This document shows positions 17,840-26,936 of a stretch of 64,000 bases of DNA, one piece after another. Origin of the DNA: Pirellulales bacterium (GTDB lineage: Bacteria > Planctomycetota > Planctomycetia > Pirellulales > JAEUIK01). Each line of letters starts with the position of its first letter. Position 1 is the stretch's first letter. The DNA lies in contig JAIESQ010000093.1 of the NCBI GenBank assembly GCA_019745975.1, positions 1 to 64,000 of the forward strand, written 5' to 3'. The position numbers and the translations under genes are program-made. Below the pieces are notes generated by a model. It had not been told where the DNA came from. It did no database searches and worked only from the letters and a program-made list of their open reading frames with translations.

Positions 17840-18116
17840 TCAAAGCTCCGTTGTGCCATTTCGCCCGCATTCTAGGAGCCGTCCGATTCCTCGACAACAC
17901 GCGACAGCACGGCCCCGATCGATTGCAAATCGAGTCGGGCGATAATCCGGCGCTGGCTCAGCACGCAACAGCGTCAGGTAACGCTTGGCGGTTGAGTCGA
18001 TGTAGAAGTGCCCGCCGGCGCGCGTTTGCAGCCGGGAGGATGACGATGACGAAGTGTGCTCGCGCCAAGCCTCGAGGGTGTCCAGCGGCCAATCGAAGTC
18101 TGCGGCGCTGCAAAGT
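17840..18116 (-). pseudogene. C-terminal remnant of a type II (GrsT-like) thioesterase
   Basis: Not in the ORF track because there is no start codon. On the minus strand the frame reads '(A)DFDWPLDTLEAWREHT', a Ser-rich patch, then 'GGHFYIDSTAKRYLTLL', and stays open to a TGA at 17840. This matches the end of type II alpha/beta-hydrolase thioesterases of NRPS/PKS clusters, where 'LEAW-x-x-HT' precedes 'GGHFF' with the catalytic His. The lid and nucleophile regions are missing; the preceding sequence is the 3' end of tatD. The remaining 40 codons after the homologous part look neutral. It appears to be the relic of a gene lost by deletion. There are no PKS or NRPS genes in the window. Confidence 0.55.
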
Positions 18117-18120
18117 CGCT

Positions 18121-18894
18121 CTAACCTAAACGAAACAATCGTCGTGCGTTGGCTGTCGTCTGGTCGGCGAGCTCGTCGAGCGAAACGCCGCGCACGTCGG
18201 CCAGGCGTCGCGCCGTGTGCGCGACGTAGGCCGGCTCGTTGCGCTTGCCGCGCATCGGGTCGGGAGCCAGGTAGGGGGAGTCGGTTTCGATCAAGAGCCG
18301 ATTGGTAGGGACCGTCGCGGCCACGCCCCGCAAGTCATCCGACTTCTTGAATGTCAGCATGCCGGCAAAGCTGATGTACAGCCCGAGTTCGACGCATTCG
18401 GCGGCCACGTCCGCGGCGCCGGTGAACGAATGCATGATGCCCGAGAGCGGCCCACGGGAGTGCGCGTCGCGGAGCATTGCCAGGATTTCGTCGAGGCTCT
18501 CCCGCGCGTGCACGACAAACGGCAATCCCGTCTCTTGCGATAGCCGGAGGTGGCGATCGAAGTAATCGCGTTGCAGCTCGAAGGGAGCATAGTCGCGGTA
18601 ACGATCGAGCCCGGTCTCGCCAATCGCGACGACCTTTGGCTGGCGTGCCAGTTGGCGCACGCGGTCCCAATCGCCTGGTTGGGCCTCCTGGCAGTAGTTG
18701 GGATGGATGCCGACCGCGGCATGGATCGGTTGATGCGCAGCCGCGAGCGAAACCGTGGCCTCACTCGAAGCGGCGCCGACGCCGATCGAGACGATGTGTT
18801 CGACTGCGGCGGCAGCCGCCCGCGCGAGCACCGCGTCAAGATCGGCGGCAAATTCTTCCTGATCGAGGTGAGCGTGCGTATCGAAGAGGTTCAC
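18121..18894 (-). CDS. tatD: TatD-family metal-dependent deoxyribonuclease/hydrolase
   Basis: 257 residues from the GTG at 18894; the 369-residue ORF in the track adds out-of-family Arg-rich sequence. The start overlaps the upstream stop as GTGA, which decides it. TatD features: 'NLFDTHAHLDQEEF' (first metal His pair), 'VAIGETGLDRYRD' (Glu ligand), 'PFVVHARES' (His), 'GIMHSFTGA' (His) and 'LLIETDSPYLAP' (Asp). The TIM-barrel enzyme processes DNA ends or acts in quality control in other bacteria. It is translationally coupled to the helical protein upstream and lies at the tail of the nuo gene run. Confidence 0.93.
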   Translation of the reverse strand: MNLFDTHAHLDQEEFAADLDAVLARAAAAAVEHIVSIGVGAASSEATVSLAAAHQPIHAAVGIHPNYCQEAQPGDWDRVRQLARQPKVVAIGETGLDRYRDYAPFELQRDYFDRHLRLSQETGLPFVVHARESLDEILAMLRDAHSRGPLSGIMHSFTGAADVAAECVELGLYISFAGMLTFKKSDDLRGVAATVPTNRLLIETDSPYLAPDPMRGKRNEPAYVAHTARRLADVRGVSLDELADQTTANARRLFRLG

Positions 18895-19319
18895 ACGGCG
18901 GCCTTGATCACGCTTTCCAGATTCTCGAGATGGCCGCGGGCATTGCCGAGGACTTCTTCTGCCAGCTCCCGCGCCTGGCGATCGGCCGCCAGTAAGTCGC
19001 GGCAGGCTTCGATGGCCTCGATGTTCGCCCGCTGGTGCTCGATCAATTCCTCGAGCAGGTAATCGAGCGAGAGGAGATTGAGGTCGGTAAATTCCATGGG
19101 AAAGATCGACGGCTCGAGCTGGCCGTGGCGGCTGAGAATCAACTCGGCGAGTCGGGCCATGTAGCTGCGCTGGTCCTCGACCAGATGGCGCACGATGGCT
19201 TCGGCCCGCTCGTCGCCGCGATGCGTCCAATAACGCGAGCCTTGCAGGTACTCGGGAAGCGAGCAGCGCAAGGTTGCCAGCAGACGATTGAGAACGTCGA
19301 TATTCTGCGAGCTGGGCAT
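18891..19319 (-). CDS. Helical protein of unknown function (ferritin-like bundle candidate)
   Basis: 142 residues, all predicted helix, with no signal peptide. Four amphipathic helices with regularly spaced Glu and His ('IVRHLVEDQRSYMARL', 'LLEELIEHQRANIEAI') recall ferritin-like four-helix bundles, but the E-x-x-H pairs expected for a di-iron site are not clearly placed, so I do not assign metal binding. It starts 88 bases after nuoN in the direction of transcription and overlaps tatD by four bases (GTGA). Confidence 0.7.
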   Translation of the reverse strand: MPSSQNIDVLNRLLATLRCSLPEYLQGSRYWTHRGDERAEAIVRHLVEDQRSYMARLAELILSRHGQLEPSIFPMEFTDLNLLSLDYLLEELIEHQRANIEAIEACRDLLAADRQARELAEEVLGNARGHLENLESVIKAAV

Positions 19320-19406
19320 AACGGCTCAGTCGAAAATCCTAGAGGACGGTTCGCACGTGGGTGCTTCTTGCACCATTGTAGCGGGCTCCTTGGCGACAAG
19401 CGCCGA

Positions 19407-21176
19407 CTACGTCAGCAACCGTGCCGCGGCCGCCTTGGCCATCTCCAGCAGGCCGCCGGCCGCCACGCCCAAAATGACGACGGGCAAGGTGATCGCCACC
19501 AGGTACACACCTGGGAGCGACACCAGCGAGAAGTGGGCGGGTAAGCGATCTTCTGGCTCGGGATCGAGCGTCATCACCTTGATGACGCGCAGGTAGTAGA
19601 ACAGGCTCAGCACCGTGTTCAAGCCGCCGATCAAGAGCAGCGTGTAGTGGCCCCCCTCGACCAGCGGATAGAAGATCAGCACCTTGGCCAGGAAGCCGGC
19701 CATGGGCGGGATGCCGATCAAGCTCAAGAGCACGATGATGAAGCAAACGGTCACGCCGGGGGAGGTGCGCACTAGCCCGCCGTAGGTGGCGATCTCCTCG
19801 CTGTGGAAGGTGTTTCGCAGGAAGGCCACGATGGCGAACGCGGCCAGATTCATGAACAAATACGCCCCGATGTAGAAAGCGATACCGAGCACCGCCTGGC
19901 GCGAGGCATCCGCCGACGTGAGGCTGGCCTGGGACAGGACCGGCACTACGGCCATCATCAGGTAGCCGGCGTGGGCGATCGTCGAGTAGGCCAGCAGGCG
20001 CTTGATGTTCGTCTGGCCGTAGGCCGCCAGGTTGCCGAACGTGCAAGTGATCGCCGCGACCGCCGCCACGAGCCAGGCGGCGAAGCTGCGCACGGGCGAG
20101 AGGGCGTCGTTAAGCGCTTGGCGCTTGTCGGCCGCCGCGGAGACCTTGGCGCTTGAGATCAACCGCGCGGTTGCGCGGGCCTCGCTTGTCGCAGCGGCTA
20201 GTTTCGTGTGCTGTCCATTGTCAACCCGCGCTGCCGACGTCGTCGCAGGTGCCAGCGGAACCGACGTCGGAACGTAGCCGATCCCCAGCCCCACGCGCAA
20301 CAACAGCGCGACGGCCGCTCCTTTCGAAGCCACGGACAAGAACGCGTTCACCTCGGCGCTGGCCCCCTCGAATACATCGGGACACCAGAAATGAAAGGGA
20401 ACCGCCGACAGCTTGAATGCCAGCCCGACCATAATCATCAAACCGCCGAGGACCAGCGCCGCGTAGCGGTCGGTGTAGGTGCCGGCTTGCAGCATTTCGC
20501 CCAGGCGAACGGCCAAAGTCGGCAAGTGTGCCGTGCCCAGCACTCCGCACCACAAGCTGATGCCGTAGAGCATGACGCCGGCGGCCCCGGCCCCGTAGAC
20601 GGCGTATTTCAGGGCGGCTTCGCTTGCTTGCCGGCGGCCCTTGAGCATACCGGCCAGCGCGTACGACGGCACGCTGGCCATCTCCACGCCCAGGAACACG
20701 ATCAGCAAATGGTTGGCGGACGCCATCAAGCACATGCCAATCGTGGAGCCGAGAATCAGCGTGTAAAAGTCAGCGGCGTCCTCGCGGTCGGGAATCCCCG
20801 AGAGCTGCGTGAAGATCACAAACAGCACGACGAACAATAGTAAGAACGAGCGAAAGTAGATCGTCAGCGGATCGTAGATCAGCATGCCGCCGAACAGTTC
20901 CTGACCGACATTCCCCAGGTTCGGCAGGTCCGCGGGCGGGCTGTCCGACAGGTAGAACCACGGTGTCGTGGCCGCCAGCGCCAGGCAAGCGCCCACCAGC
21001 GGCAGCCAGGCCGCCAGCACCTGCGCCGCGCGCTCGGTGATGCGGTTCCAGCTCGCGATGCGCAAGAGGAGCATCGCCACGATCGTGCCCGTGAGAATCA
21101 ACTCGGGTAGAAACGACGGCAGCGAGATCTCGCGCGTCTGGCGGATGAATCCTTCGATCAGCTCAACAAAATTCAC
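19407..21176 (-). CDS. nuoN: NADH-quinone oxidoreductase subunit N
   Basis: 589 residues (about 485 in E. coli) from a GTG start. This is one of the three antiporter-like proton channels of complex I. Fourteen hydrophobic segments; the core is recognisable in 'GVEMASVPSYALAGMLKG' and 'NIKRLLAYSTIAHAGYLMMA', which carry the conserved Glu of TM5 and Lys/His residues. An Ala/Thr-rich insertion of about 70 residues ('PLAPATTSAARVDNGQ' through 'KRQALNDALSP') interrupts the segment before 'LAAYGQTNIKRLLAYS' and lengthens a loop. Last gene of nuoHJKLMN; 42 bases separate it from nuoM. Confidence 0.95.
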   Translation of the reverse strand: MNFVELIEGFIRQTREISLPSFLPELILTGTIVAMLLLRIASWNRITERAAQVLAAWLPLVGACLALAATTPWFYLSDSPPADLPNLGNVGQELFGGMLIYDPLTIYFRSFLLLFVVLFVIFTQLSGIPDREDAADFYTLILGSTIGMCLMASANHLLIVFLGVEMASVPSYALAGMLKGRRQASEAALKYAVYGAGAAGVMLYGISLWCGVLGTAHLPTLAVRLGEMLQAGTYTDRYAALVLGGLMIMVGLAFKLSAVPFHFWCPDVFEGASAEVNAFLSVASKGAAVALLLRVGLGIGYVPTSVPLAPATTSAARVDNGQHTKLAAATSEARATARLISSAKVSAAADKRQALNDALSPVRSFAAWLVAAVAAITCTFGNLAAYGQTNIKRLLAYSTIAHAGYLMMAVVPVLSQASLTSADASRQAVLGIAFYIGAYLFMNLAAFAIVAFLRNTFHSEEIATYGGLVRTSPGVTVCFIIVLLSLIGIPPMAGFLAKVLIFYPLVEGGHYTLLLIGGLNTVLSLFYYLRVIKVMTLDPEPEDRLPAHFSLVSLPGVYLVAITLPVVILGVAAGGLLEMAKAAAARLLT

Positions 21177-21218
21177 GGCACGACTCGGGAGTTGTTCTGT
21201 CTGCTAGGTGAGGCGCGG

Positions 21219-23090
21219 TTACGGGAGCAGGGCCGCGGTCTTGGCCTTTTCTTCTTCCTGGGCTTCTTCCATCTGCTCTTCGTCGAGCCCGATATAGGGC
21301 TGTACGTCTTTGGTCCAGGTCGCCAGCTCGACGACTGTTTTGTCGACCGAGGGCTTCAGGTAGTCGAGCATGGCCGGCGGATAGACCCCCAACACAATCG
21401 ACGTCACCACGAGCGGCGCGACGATCGCCACTTCGCGCGGCGTGATCGGCGTGAGGTGATCGCCGTGCGGGCCTTTGTATTCGGGGCCGAGGTAGACGCG
21501 CTGAATTGTCCACAGGATGTACGCAGCCGTGAGAATCACCACGCCGGCGGAAATGACGGCCAGCACCTTGCTAAAGTTCCAAGCCGACAGCGTGACCAGC
21601 ACTTCGCCAATGAAACCACACAACCCTGGAAGCCCCAGCCCGGCGAAGAAGATCACGATGGCCAGACCGCTATAGAGGGGCATGCGGCCGAACAAGCCGC
21701 CGAACTCGTCGAGGTTGCGATGATGCACGCGGTCGTAGACCACGCCCACCAGGAAGAACATTCCAGGGGAGCTGATGCCGTGGGCGATCATCTGGAACAT
21801 GGCCCCGGTGACCCCTTGCTCCCAGTAATACGGATTGAAGCCGTTAGCCTGCGTGGCGCTCCACACGCCGAGGCCCAGCACGACGTAGCCCATGTGGCTG
21901 ACCGAGCTATAGGCGACGAGGCGCTTGAAGTCTTTCTGCGCCAGGGCGGCGAACGCGCCGTAAACCATGCTCACCACTCCGACACCGCAAACGGCCCAGG
22001 CCAGCTCGTAGCCGGCGGCCGGACAGATCGGATAGCAGATACGCAGGATGCCGTAGCCGCCCATCTTCAAGAGCACTCCGGCCAGGATCATCGAGATCGG
22101 CGTGGGGGCTTCGACGTGCGCGTCGGGCAGCCAGGTGTGCAGCGGCACGCTGGGGACCTTGATCGCGAAACCGATAAACAGCAGCACGAAGGCCCACCAT
22201 TGCACCGATTTGCCGAGGAACACAGCCTCGTCAAAGGGGTGCTTGTCGCCGTCGTAGCCGCCTGCCCGCAATCGCTCGAGCCATTCGGCGTCGTTGGTGT
22301 GCTGGCCGATCTGCTGCAGCGCCAGGATGTTGAACGTGTGCCAAGGGTGCTCGCTCGCCTGCACTTCTTTGAACTTCTGCATCAGCGGGCTGTCGAGCGG
22401 CTGGCCGTCGGCGTCCTTGCCAGCGTCGTTCGACAAGTGCGGGTGAGCGGCGGCGAACAGCGCCACGTTCTTCTCGGTAGCCAACTGGCGGAGATCGCTC
22501 GAGAAGTAGAGCATCAGGATCGCGATCAGCATGAACACGCTACCCAGCAGCGTGTACAGGAAGAACTTGATCGCCGCGTACTCGCGCCGCGGGCCGCCCC
22601 AGACGCCGATGAGGAAGTACATCGGCAGCAGCATCACTTCCCAAAAGACGTAGAACAGGAAGAAGTCCAGGGCGATGAACACCCCCAGCATGCCGGTTTC
22701 CAGGATCAGAAACAGTACGCAGTAGGCCTTCACATACTTGGTGATGTTCCAGCTCGTCCACATCGAGAGCAAGGTGATAAAGGCCGTCAACAGCACGAGC
22801 GGAAAGCTGATGCCGTCGAGCCCCAGCAGGTATTCGATGCGGAAGGCCTCGATCCAGGGGAGGCCGACCGAGAGCTGCATGTCCGGCTGGCCGAGCGCGA
22901 AGTGCAGCGAGTCGCTGGCCGGATCGCGCGGAATCGCAACCCACAACGTGACGCCGAACACCACCAGCGTCACGAACAGCGTGAACAGCTTCGCGGCCTC
23001 GGGCTTGTCCTTCGGCAGGAAGGCCACCACGATCGCGGCCAGTGCGGGAAGAAAAATGATGAAGCTCAATAAGGCGACGGCCGTATTCAT
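21219..23090 (-). CDS. nuoM: NADH-quinone oxidoreductase subunit M
   Basis: 623 residues (about 509 in E. coli). Antiporter-like membrane subunit of complex I. Motifs: 'LGLDGISFPLVLLTAF', 'WEVMLLPMYFLIGVWGG' with the key Glu, 'PLHTWLPDAHVEAPT' and 'DFKRLVAYSSVSHMGYVVLG'. An insertion of about 100 polar residues between TM5 and TM6 ('LATEKNVALFAAAHPHLS' to 'DKHPFDEAVFLG') makes it long. It sits between nuoL and nuoN; the plus-strand 626-residue ORF over the same bases is a shadow. Confidence 0.96.
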   Translation of the reverse strand: MNTAVALLSFIIFLPALAAIVVAFLPKDKPEAAKLFTLFVTLVVFGVTLWVAIPRDPASDSLHFALGQPDMQLSVGLPWIEAFRIEYLLGLDGISFPLVLLTAFITLLSMWTSWNITKYVKAYCVLFLILETGMLGVFIALDFFLFYVFWEVMLLPMYFLIGVWGGPRREYAAIKFFLYTLLGSVFMLIAILMLYFSSDLRQLATEKNVALFAAAHPHLSNDAGKDADGQPLDSPLMQKFKEVQASEHPWHTFNILALQQIGQHTNDAEWLERLRAGGYDGDKHPFDEAVFLGKSVQWWAFVLLFIGFAIKVPSVPLHTWLPDAHVEAPTPISMILAGVLLKMGGYGILRICYPICPAAGYELAWAVCGVGVVSMVYGAFAALAQKDFKRLVAYSSVSHMGYVVLGLGVWSATQANGFNPYYWEQGVTGAMFQMIAHGISSPGMFFLVGVVYDRVHHRNLDEFGGLFGRMPLYSGLAIVIFFAGLGLPGLCGFIGEVLVTLSAWNFSKVLAVISAGVVILTAAYILWTIQRVYLGPEYKGPHGDHLTPITPREVAIVAPLVVTSIVLGVYPPAMLDYLKPSVDKTVVELATWTKDVQPYIGLDEEQMEEAQEEEKAKTAALLP

Positions 23091-23190
23091 GTGCTTTCCC
23101 GCAGAGCGCTTCGCTTAGTCGTTGTCAGTTGATGTTCTGTTTGGTTCGATTCGAGCAATCGCGCCGAGGCGATGATTGAGTCGCCGCGGC

Positions 23191-25704
23191 TCAACCCGCT
23201 AGCACGAGTCCCACGGCAAAGGTTGCCAGTACGAATAGTGCCACGGTGCCAACGGCGATCAGCATCACGTATTCGCGGAGGCGGCCGGTTTGCACGTTCC
23301 GCAGATAGAGTCCGAATCCATACGTCCAATCGGCCAGGCGATTAATCAGGCCATCGACGAGATAACGATCGATCGTGTCGTCGATGTTGGCCAGGCCGCG
23401 TGTCCAGCGCGCCAGCGAGTCGATGAAACCGTCGATCCAGCGTTTGTCGAACCCGGCGACGAGCCGCGAAACGAGCATCGTCGGCCGCACAAAGGCGTAG
23501 TCGTACAACTCGTCGAAGTACCACTTGTCGCGCAAGAAGGCGTACGTCCGCGGGAACTGTTGTCGCACGTCGTCGGGGTTCAAGACGCCCAGGCCGTACA
23601 TCACCGTCGCCAGCGTGAAGCCGGCGATCGCCACGATCGTGGCGATGAGGGTGGCTTCGACGTGTACCGCCCCCAAATGCGAGAGATGCTCGGCCGGCAC
23701 GACAAGCGCCGTCCACCACCGGCCAGCGCCATGTTCGCCGGCGGGGCGCGCCTGCTCGAGCACATTGGCCAGGCTGAGGCTCGTGCCCGGCAGCGTCCAG
23801 GCCGCGACGATGGCCAGGGTCGCCAGAATCATCAGCGGCACGTACATCACCTTGGGTGATTCGTGCGCGTGATGGTAACGCTCGTGATCGCGGGGCCGTC
23901 CGGCAAAGGTCAGATACCACAGCCGGAACATGTAGAACGCCGTAGTCGCGGCGCCGGCGGCCGCCACGTAAAACAGCACGCCGTGAAAGCCGCTGTTGTG
24001 GTTCCGGAACGAGATCAACTGCGCGATGATCGCGTCTTTCGAGTAGTAGCCGCTGAACCCGATCAAAAACGGTATGCCCGCCCCCGCGATCGCCAGGCAG
24101 CCGACGAGCATGGTGTAAGCGGTGTACGGCATTTTGCTCCGCAGCCCGCCCATCTGCCGCATGTCGTTCGTGTGTACGGCATGAATGACCGATCCGGAGC
24201 AAAGGAACAACAAGCTTTTGAAGAACGCATGCGTGAACAGATGCAGCATGCCGGCCAGCCAGCCGCCCGCCCCCAGGGCCAGCATCATGTAGCCGAGCTG
24301 ACTGACCGTCGAATAGGCCAGCACGCGCTTGATGTCGGTCGCAGTAATCGCGATCGTGGCCGCCATCAGGAGCGTGATCCCGCCCGTGTAGGCGATCACC
24401 AGCAACACCTCGGGGGTGAAGACCGGGTAGAACCGTCCCACCAGGTAGACGCCGGCGGCGACCATCGTGGCCGAGTGCACCAAGGCCGAAACGGGGGTGG
24501 GCCCCTCCATGGCGTCGGGCAACCACACGTGCAGCGGAAACTGCGCGCTTTTGCCGACGCAGCCGCAAAAGATGCCCAAGCCGGCAACTACTAACAGCCC
24601 ATAGCCGAGGCCTTGTTGGCGCCAGTCGTTGACGACACCAGCTTCCGCGGCGGCGGCATTGTCGGTGACCCCGGCCGCGGCCGCTGCGGAGCGCACCATG
24701 CCGTCGGGCGTGGTCAGCGCGTGATGGTTTTCGGCCGGTCGCACCAGGCTGAAGATGCCGGGGCGCACCGCCTTCGTGGCCGTTGAGTTATCGCCCTTTC
24801 CACCGGCGACTACTGGCAAGTCGCCAAACGCAAGCGTTCCCAGGCTCCCCCACAGCGCCATCAGTCCAATGATCATGCCGAAATCGCCGACGCGGTTGAC
24901 GATAAACGCCTTGTTGGCCGCCGTCGACGCGCTCTTGCGCTCGATATAAAAGCCGATCAGAAAGTAGGAGCAGATGCCGACCAGCTCCCAGAACATGAAC
25001 ACCATGAAAACATTGCCCGAGACCACCAGCCCCAGCATGCTGAAGCAAAACAGCGACAGGTACTGGAAGAAGCGGTAGTAGCGCCCCGGCCGGTGCAGAT
25101 GTCGGCCGTCGGACATGCGCACTTCGTGATCGGTCACGTCGTGCAGTTCATCGTGCATGTAGCCCGTGGCGTAAAAGTGAATGCACGTGGCGATCAGCGA
25201 GACCATTGTGAACATGGCCACGGTCAACGCGTCGATGTAGTATCCGACCGAGAGCTCGAGCGGCCCGAAGCTCGCCATCGTGTACCAGGTGCCGGCGTAG
25301 GCGGGCCTTTCCGCGTGCTCGTCGGCAAGGCCGTGATCGGCGCCAGCGGCGTGCTCGTCGGCCGCATGGGTGGCGGGGGCAGCGTCGTCTGCCGCGAAGG
25401 CCACGGCCTGAAGGCGAGCGCGCTTGGGTGAATCGCCGGCGGCATGATGCTCGTCGGCCGCGTGCGATTCGGCGCCGTGAGCCTCGTGATGTGTCCCGGC
25501 CGGCCAGTGATGTCCCAACCAGAGGAGCATGGCGACGGCCGACAACACGAACGAACCGAGGATCGCGCCCGATGCGACGTAGCCCGCCAACACGCCGGCC
25601 TTGCCCAGCCGCGGGCCCAGAAAGACGATCACGACAAACGACACCAAGGGGAGCAGCCAGGCAGCTCCCAGCAGGATCGGCAGGATGTCGGCTAGCCCTT
25701 GCAT
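23191..25704 (-). CDS. nuoL: NADH-quinone oxidoreductase subunit L with a His-rich insertion
   Basis: 837 residues against about 613 in E. coli. It is the distal proton channel of complex I and carries the lateral helix HL. Recognisable: 'FWELVGICSYFLIGFY', 'SAQFPLHVWLPDAMEGPTPVSALVHSATMV' in parts, 'DIKRVLAYSTVSQLGYMMLA' and 'FFKSLLFLCSGSVIHA'. Two insertions account for the length. Residues 65-130 form a His/Ala/Asp-rich loop with twelve His ('THHEAHGAESHAADEHH'), and about 290-370 is an Ala-rich loop. Neither belongs to the conserved fold. Spacing to nuoK is 66 bases and to nuoM 100 bases. Confidence 0.96.
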   Translation of the reverse strand: MQGLADILPILLGAAWLLPLVSFVVIVFLGPRLGKAGVLAGYVASGAILGSFVLSAVAMLLWLGHHWPAGTHHEAHGAESHAADEHHAAGDSPKRARLQAVAFAADDAAPATHAADEHAAGADHGLADEHAERPAYAGTWYTMASFGPLELSVGYYIDALTVAMFTMVSLIATCIHFYATGYMHDELHDVTDHEVRMSDGRHLHRPGRYYRFFQYLSLFCFSMLGLVVSGNVFMVFMFWELVGICSYFLIGFYIERKSASTAANKAFIVNRVGDFGMIIGLMALWGSLGTLAFGDLPVVAGGKGDNSTATKAVRPGIFSLVRPAENHHALTTPDGMVRSAAAAAGVTDNAAAAEAGVVNDWRQQGLGYGLLVVAGLGIFCGCVGKSAQFPLHVWLPDAMEGPTPVSALVHSATMVAAGVYLVGRFYPVFTPEVLLVIAYTGGITLLMAATIAITATDIKRVLAYSTVSQLGYMMLALGAGGWLAGMLHLFTHAFFKSLLFLCSGSVIHAVHTNDMRQMGGLRSKMPYTAYTMLVGCLAIAGAGIPFLIGFSGYYSKDAIIAQLISFRNHNSGFHGVLFYVAAAGAATTAFYMFRLWYLTFAGRPRDHERYHHAHESPKVMYVPLMILATLAIVAAWTLPGTSLSLANVLEQARPAGEHGAGRWWTALVVPAEHLSHLGAVHVEATLIATIVAIAGFTLATVMYGLGVLNPDDVRQQFPRTYAFLRDKWYFDELYDYAFVRPTMLVSRLVAGFDKRWIDGFIDSLARWTRGLANIDDTIDRYLVDGLINRLADWTYGFGLYLRNVQTGRLREYVMLIAVGTVALFVLATFAVGLVLAG

Positions 25705-25770
25705 GTGGTGTCGTTCTGACTTGGGTGAACTGTTGTTCTGGCGGCGGGTCGCCGCGCGCAGCGCTGTCCG

Positions 25771-26115
25771 TTAGCCGTGTAGCTCTTCAGCGCGGTCGAC
25801 GTCAACGGTGGAATGGTTGTTATAGAAGTTGAGCGTAATGGCCAGGGCCACGGCCGCTTCGGCGGCGGCCAACACGATGACAAACAGAGCGATCAAGTGG
25901 CCGTCGAGTCCCAGCGCCCAATCGCCGTCGGAGCGCAGGTTGCCGTTGGCAAACGCCACGAAGTTGACGTTCGCGCCGTTAAGCACTAGCTCGATCCCCA
26001 TGAGCACGCCGAGCGCGTTGCGCTTCACGGCCATGCAGACGACGCCACACACGAACAGCACTGCCCCGACGAGCAGGTAGTGCGTCAAGCCAACAGGTTC
26101 GGTGAGCAGATTCAC
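25771..26115 (-). CDS. nuoK: NADH-quinone oxidoreductase subunit K
   Basis: 114 residues, three transmembrane helices, GTG start at 26115. Conserved Glu residues of the proton path lie in 'VLMGIELVLNGANVNFVAF' and 'FVIVLAAAEAAVALAI'. It is about 14 residues longer than E. coli NuoK at the C-terminus. Position between nuoJ and nuoL is canonical. Confidence 0.96.
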   Translation of the reverse strand: MNLLTEPVGLTHYLLVGAVLFVCGVVCMAVKRNALGVLMGIELVLNGANVNFVAFANGNLRSDGDWALGLDGHLIALFVIVLAAAEAAVALAITLNFYNNHSTVDVDRAEELHG

Positions 26116-26165
26116 GTTACTTCCTCAGGTTCAGCGCCGGCAGTTGGTCGCTATGCGTGAGAGCA

Positions 26166-26936
26166 TCAGTCCTCGGTCTTGAATCGTTTCTTGGTGCGGG
26201 CCAGATACGCCGCCCCGATCAGCACGACCAGCAAATGGACCGAGACAATCTCAAAGGGGAGTACGTAGCTCGACATGCCGCCGCGACGAACGGCACTCGG
26301 TTCCCCAAGGGAATCGACACGCGGTCCCGATAGCGCCATGCCAATTGCCGTGGCGGTGCGGGTGTCGCGGAGTTCAACGCGACGACCTTCGTGTGTCGGC
26401 GGGGCGGGTTCCTTGTCGTCTTCGGCGGCGTTCTCCTCGGCACGAGCGCCATCCGGATCAAATGGTTCGCTCTCCTTCGTCTCGTCGGCGGGACCCGCCG
26501 CGTCGGACGTCGCAGAGTCTGGCTGCGACGCTGCTTCACCACTGTCGGCCAACGTCAACGGCCGCTCGGGCCCGTGCCAGTCGCTGATCGAAACAGCCCG
26601 CTGGGCGAGCACGGCGAACAACGCTCCGCCGACGATTGATGCCAGGACCCACTCGCCGCCGCGCGTCTTAAGCGATACGAACGGTCCCTGCGCGGTGAGC
26701 ATAACGCCAAACACCAACAGCACGAGAGTGCCGCCGACGTAAATCAACAACTGCATCGCGCCGACAAAATCGGCGCCTGCCAGGAAGAACAAGCCCGATG
26801 TCGACCCCAGCGAGAGGATCAAGTAAAAGGCCATCCGCACGATATTGCTCGAGAACACGACCGCCAGCGCGAAGACGCAGGCCACGAGCCCGAATAGCAG
26901 AAAGAAGAACGATTGCCAGTTGATCGGGTCGTTCAC
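26166..26936 (-). CDS. nuoJ: NADH-quinone oxidoreductase subunit J with an acidic insertion
   Basis: 256 residues (184 in E. coli), GTG start overlapping the nuoH stop as GTGA. N-terminal helices 'FFFLLFGLVACVFALAVV' and the pi-bulge helix 'MQLLIYVGGTLVLLVFGVML' are typical. Between TM4 and TM5 lies an acidic stretch of about 65 residues ('DETKESEPFDPDGARAEE') not found in classic NuoJ. The last helix ('FEIVSVHLLVVLIGAAYLAR') is intact. Confidence 0.94.
   Translation of the reverse strand: MNDPINWQSFFFLLFGLVACVFALAVVFSSNIVRMAFYLILSLGSTSGLFFLAGADFVGAMQLLIYVGGTLVLLVFGVMLTAQGPFVSLKTRGGEWVLASIVGGALFAVLAQRAVSISDWHGPERPLTLADSGEAASQPDSATSDAAGPADETKESEPFDPDGARAEENAAEDDKEPAPPTHEGRRVELRDTRTATAIGMALSGPRVDSLGEPSAVRRGGMSSYVLPFEIVSVHLLVVLIGAAYLARTKKRFKTED

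Noticed and set aside
18895-19230. N-terminal extension of the TatD ORF
   Set aside because: Out-of-family Arg-rich sequence overlapping the upstream gene in another frame; the GTGA overlap fixes the start at 18894.
21192-23072. 626-residue plus-strand ORF
   Set aside because: Antisense shadow of nuoM, with no recognisable motif and low-complexity His/Gln/Arg composition.
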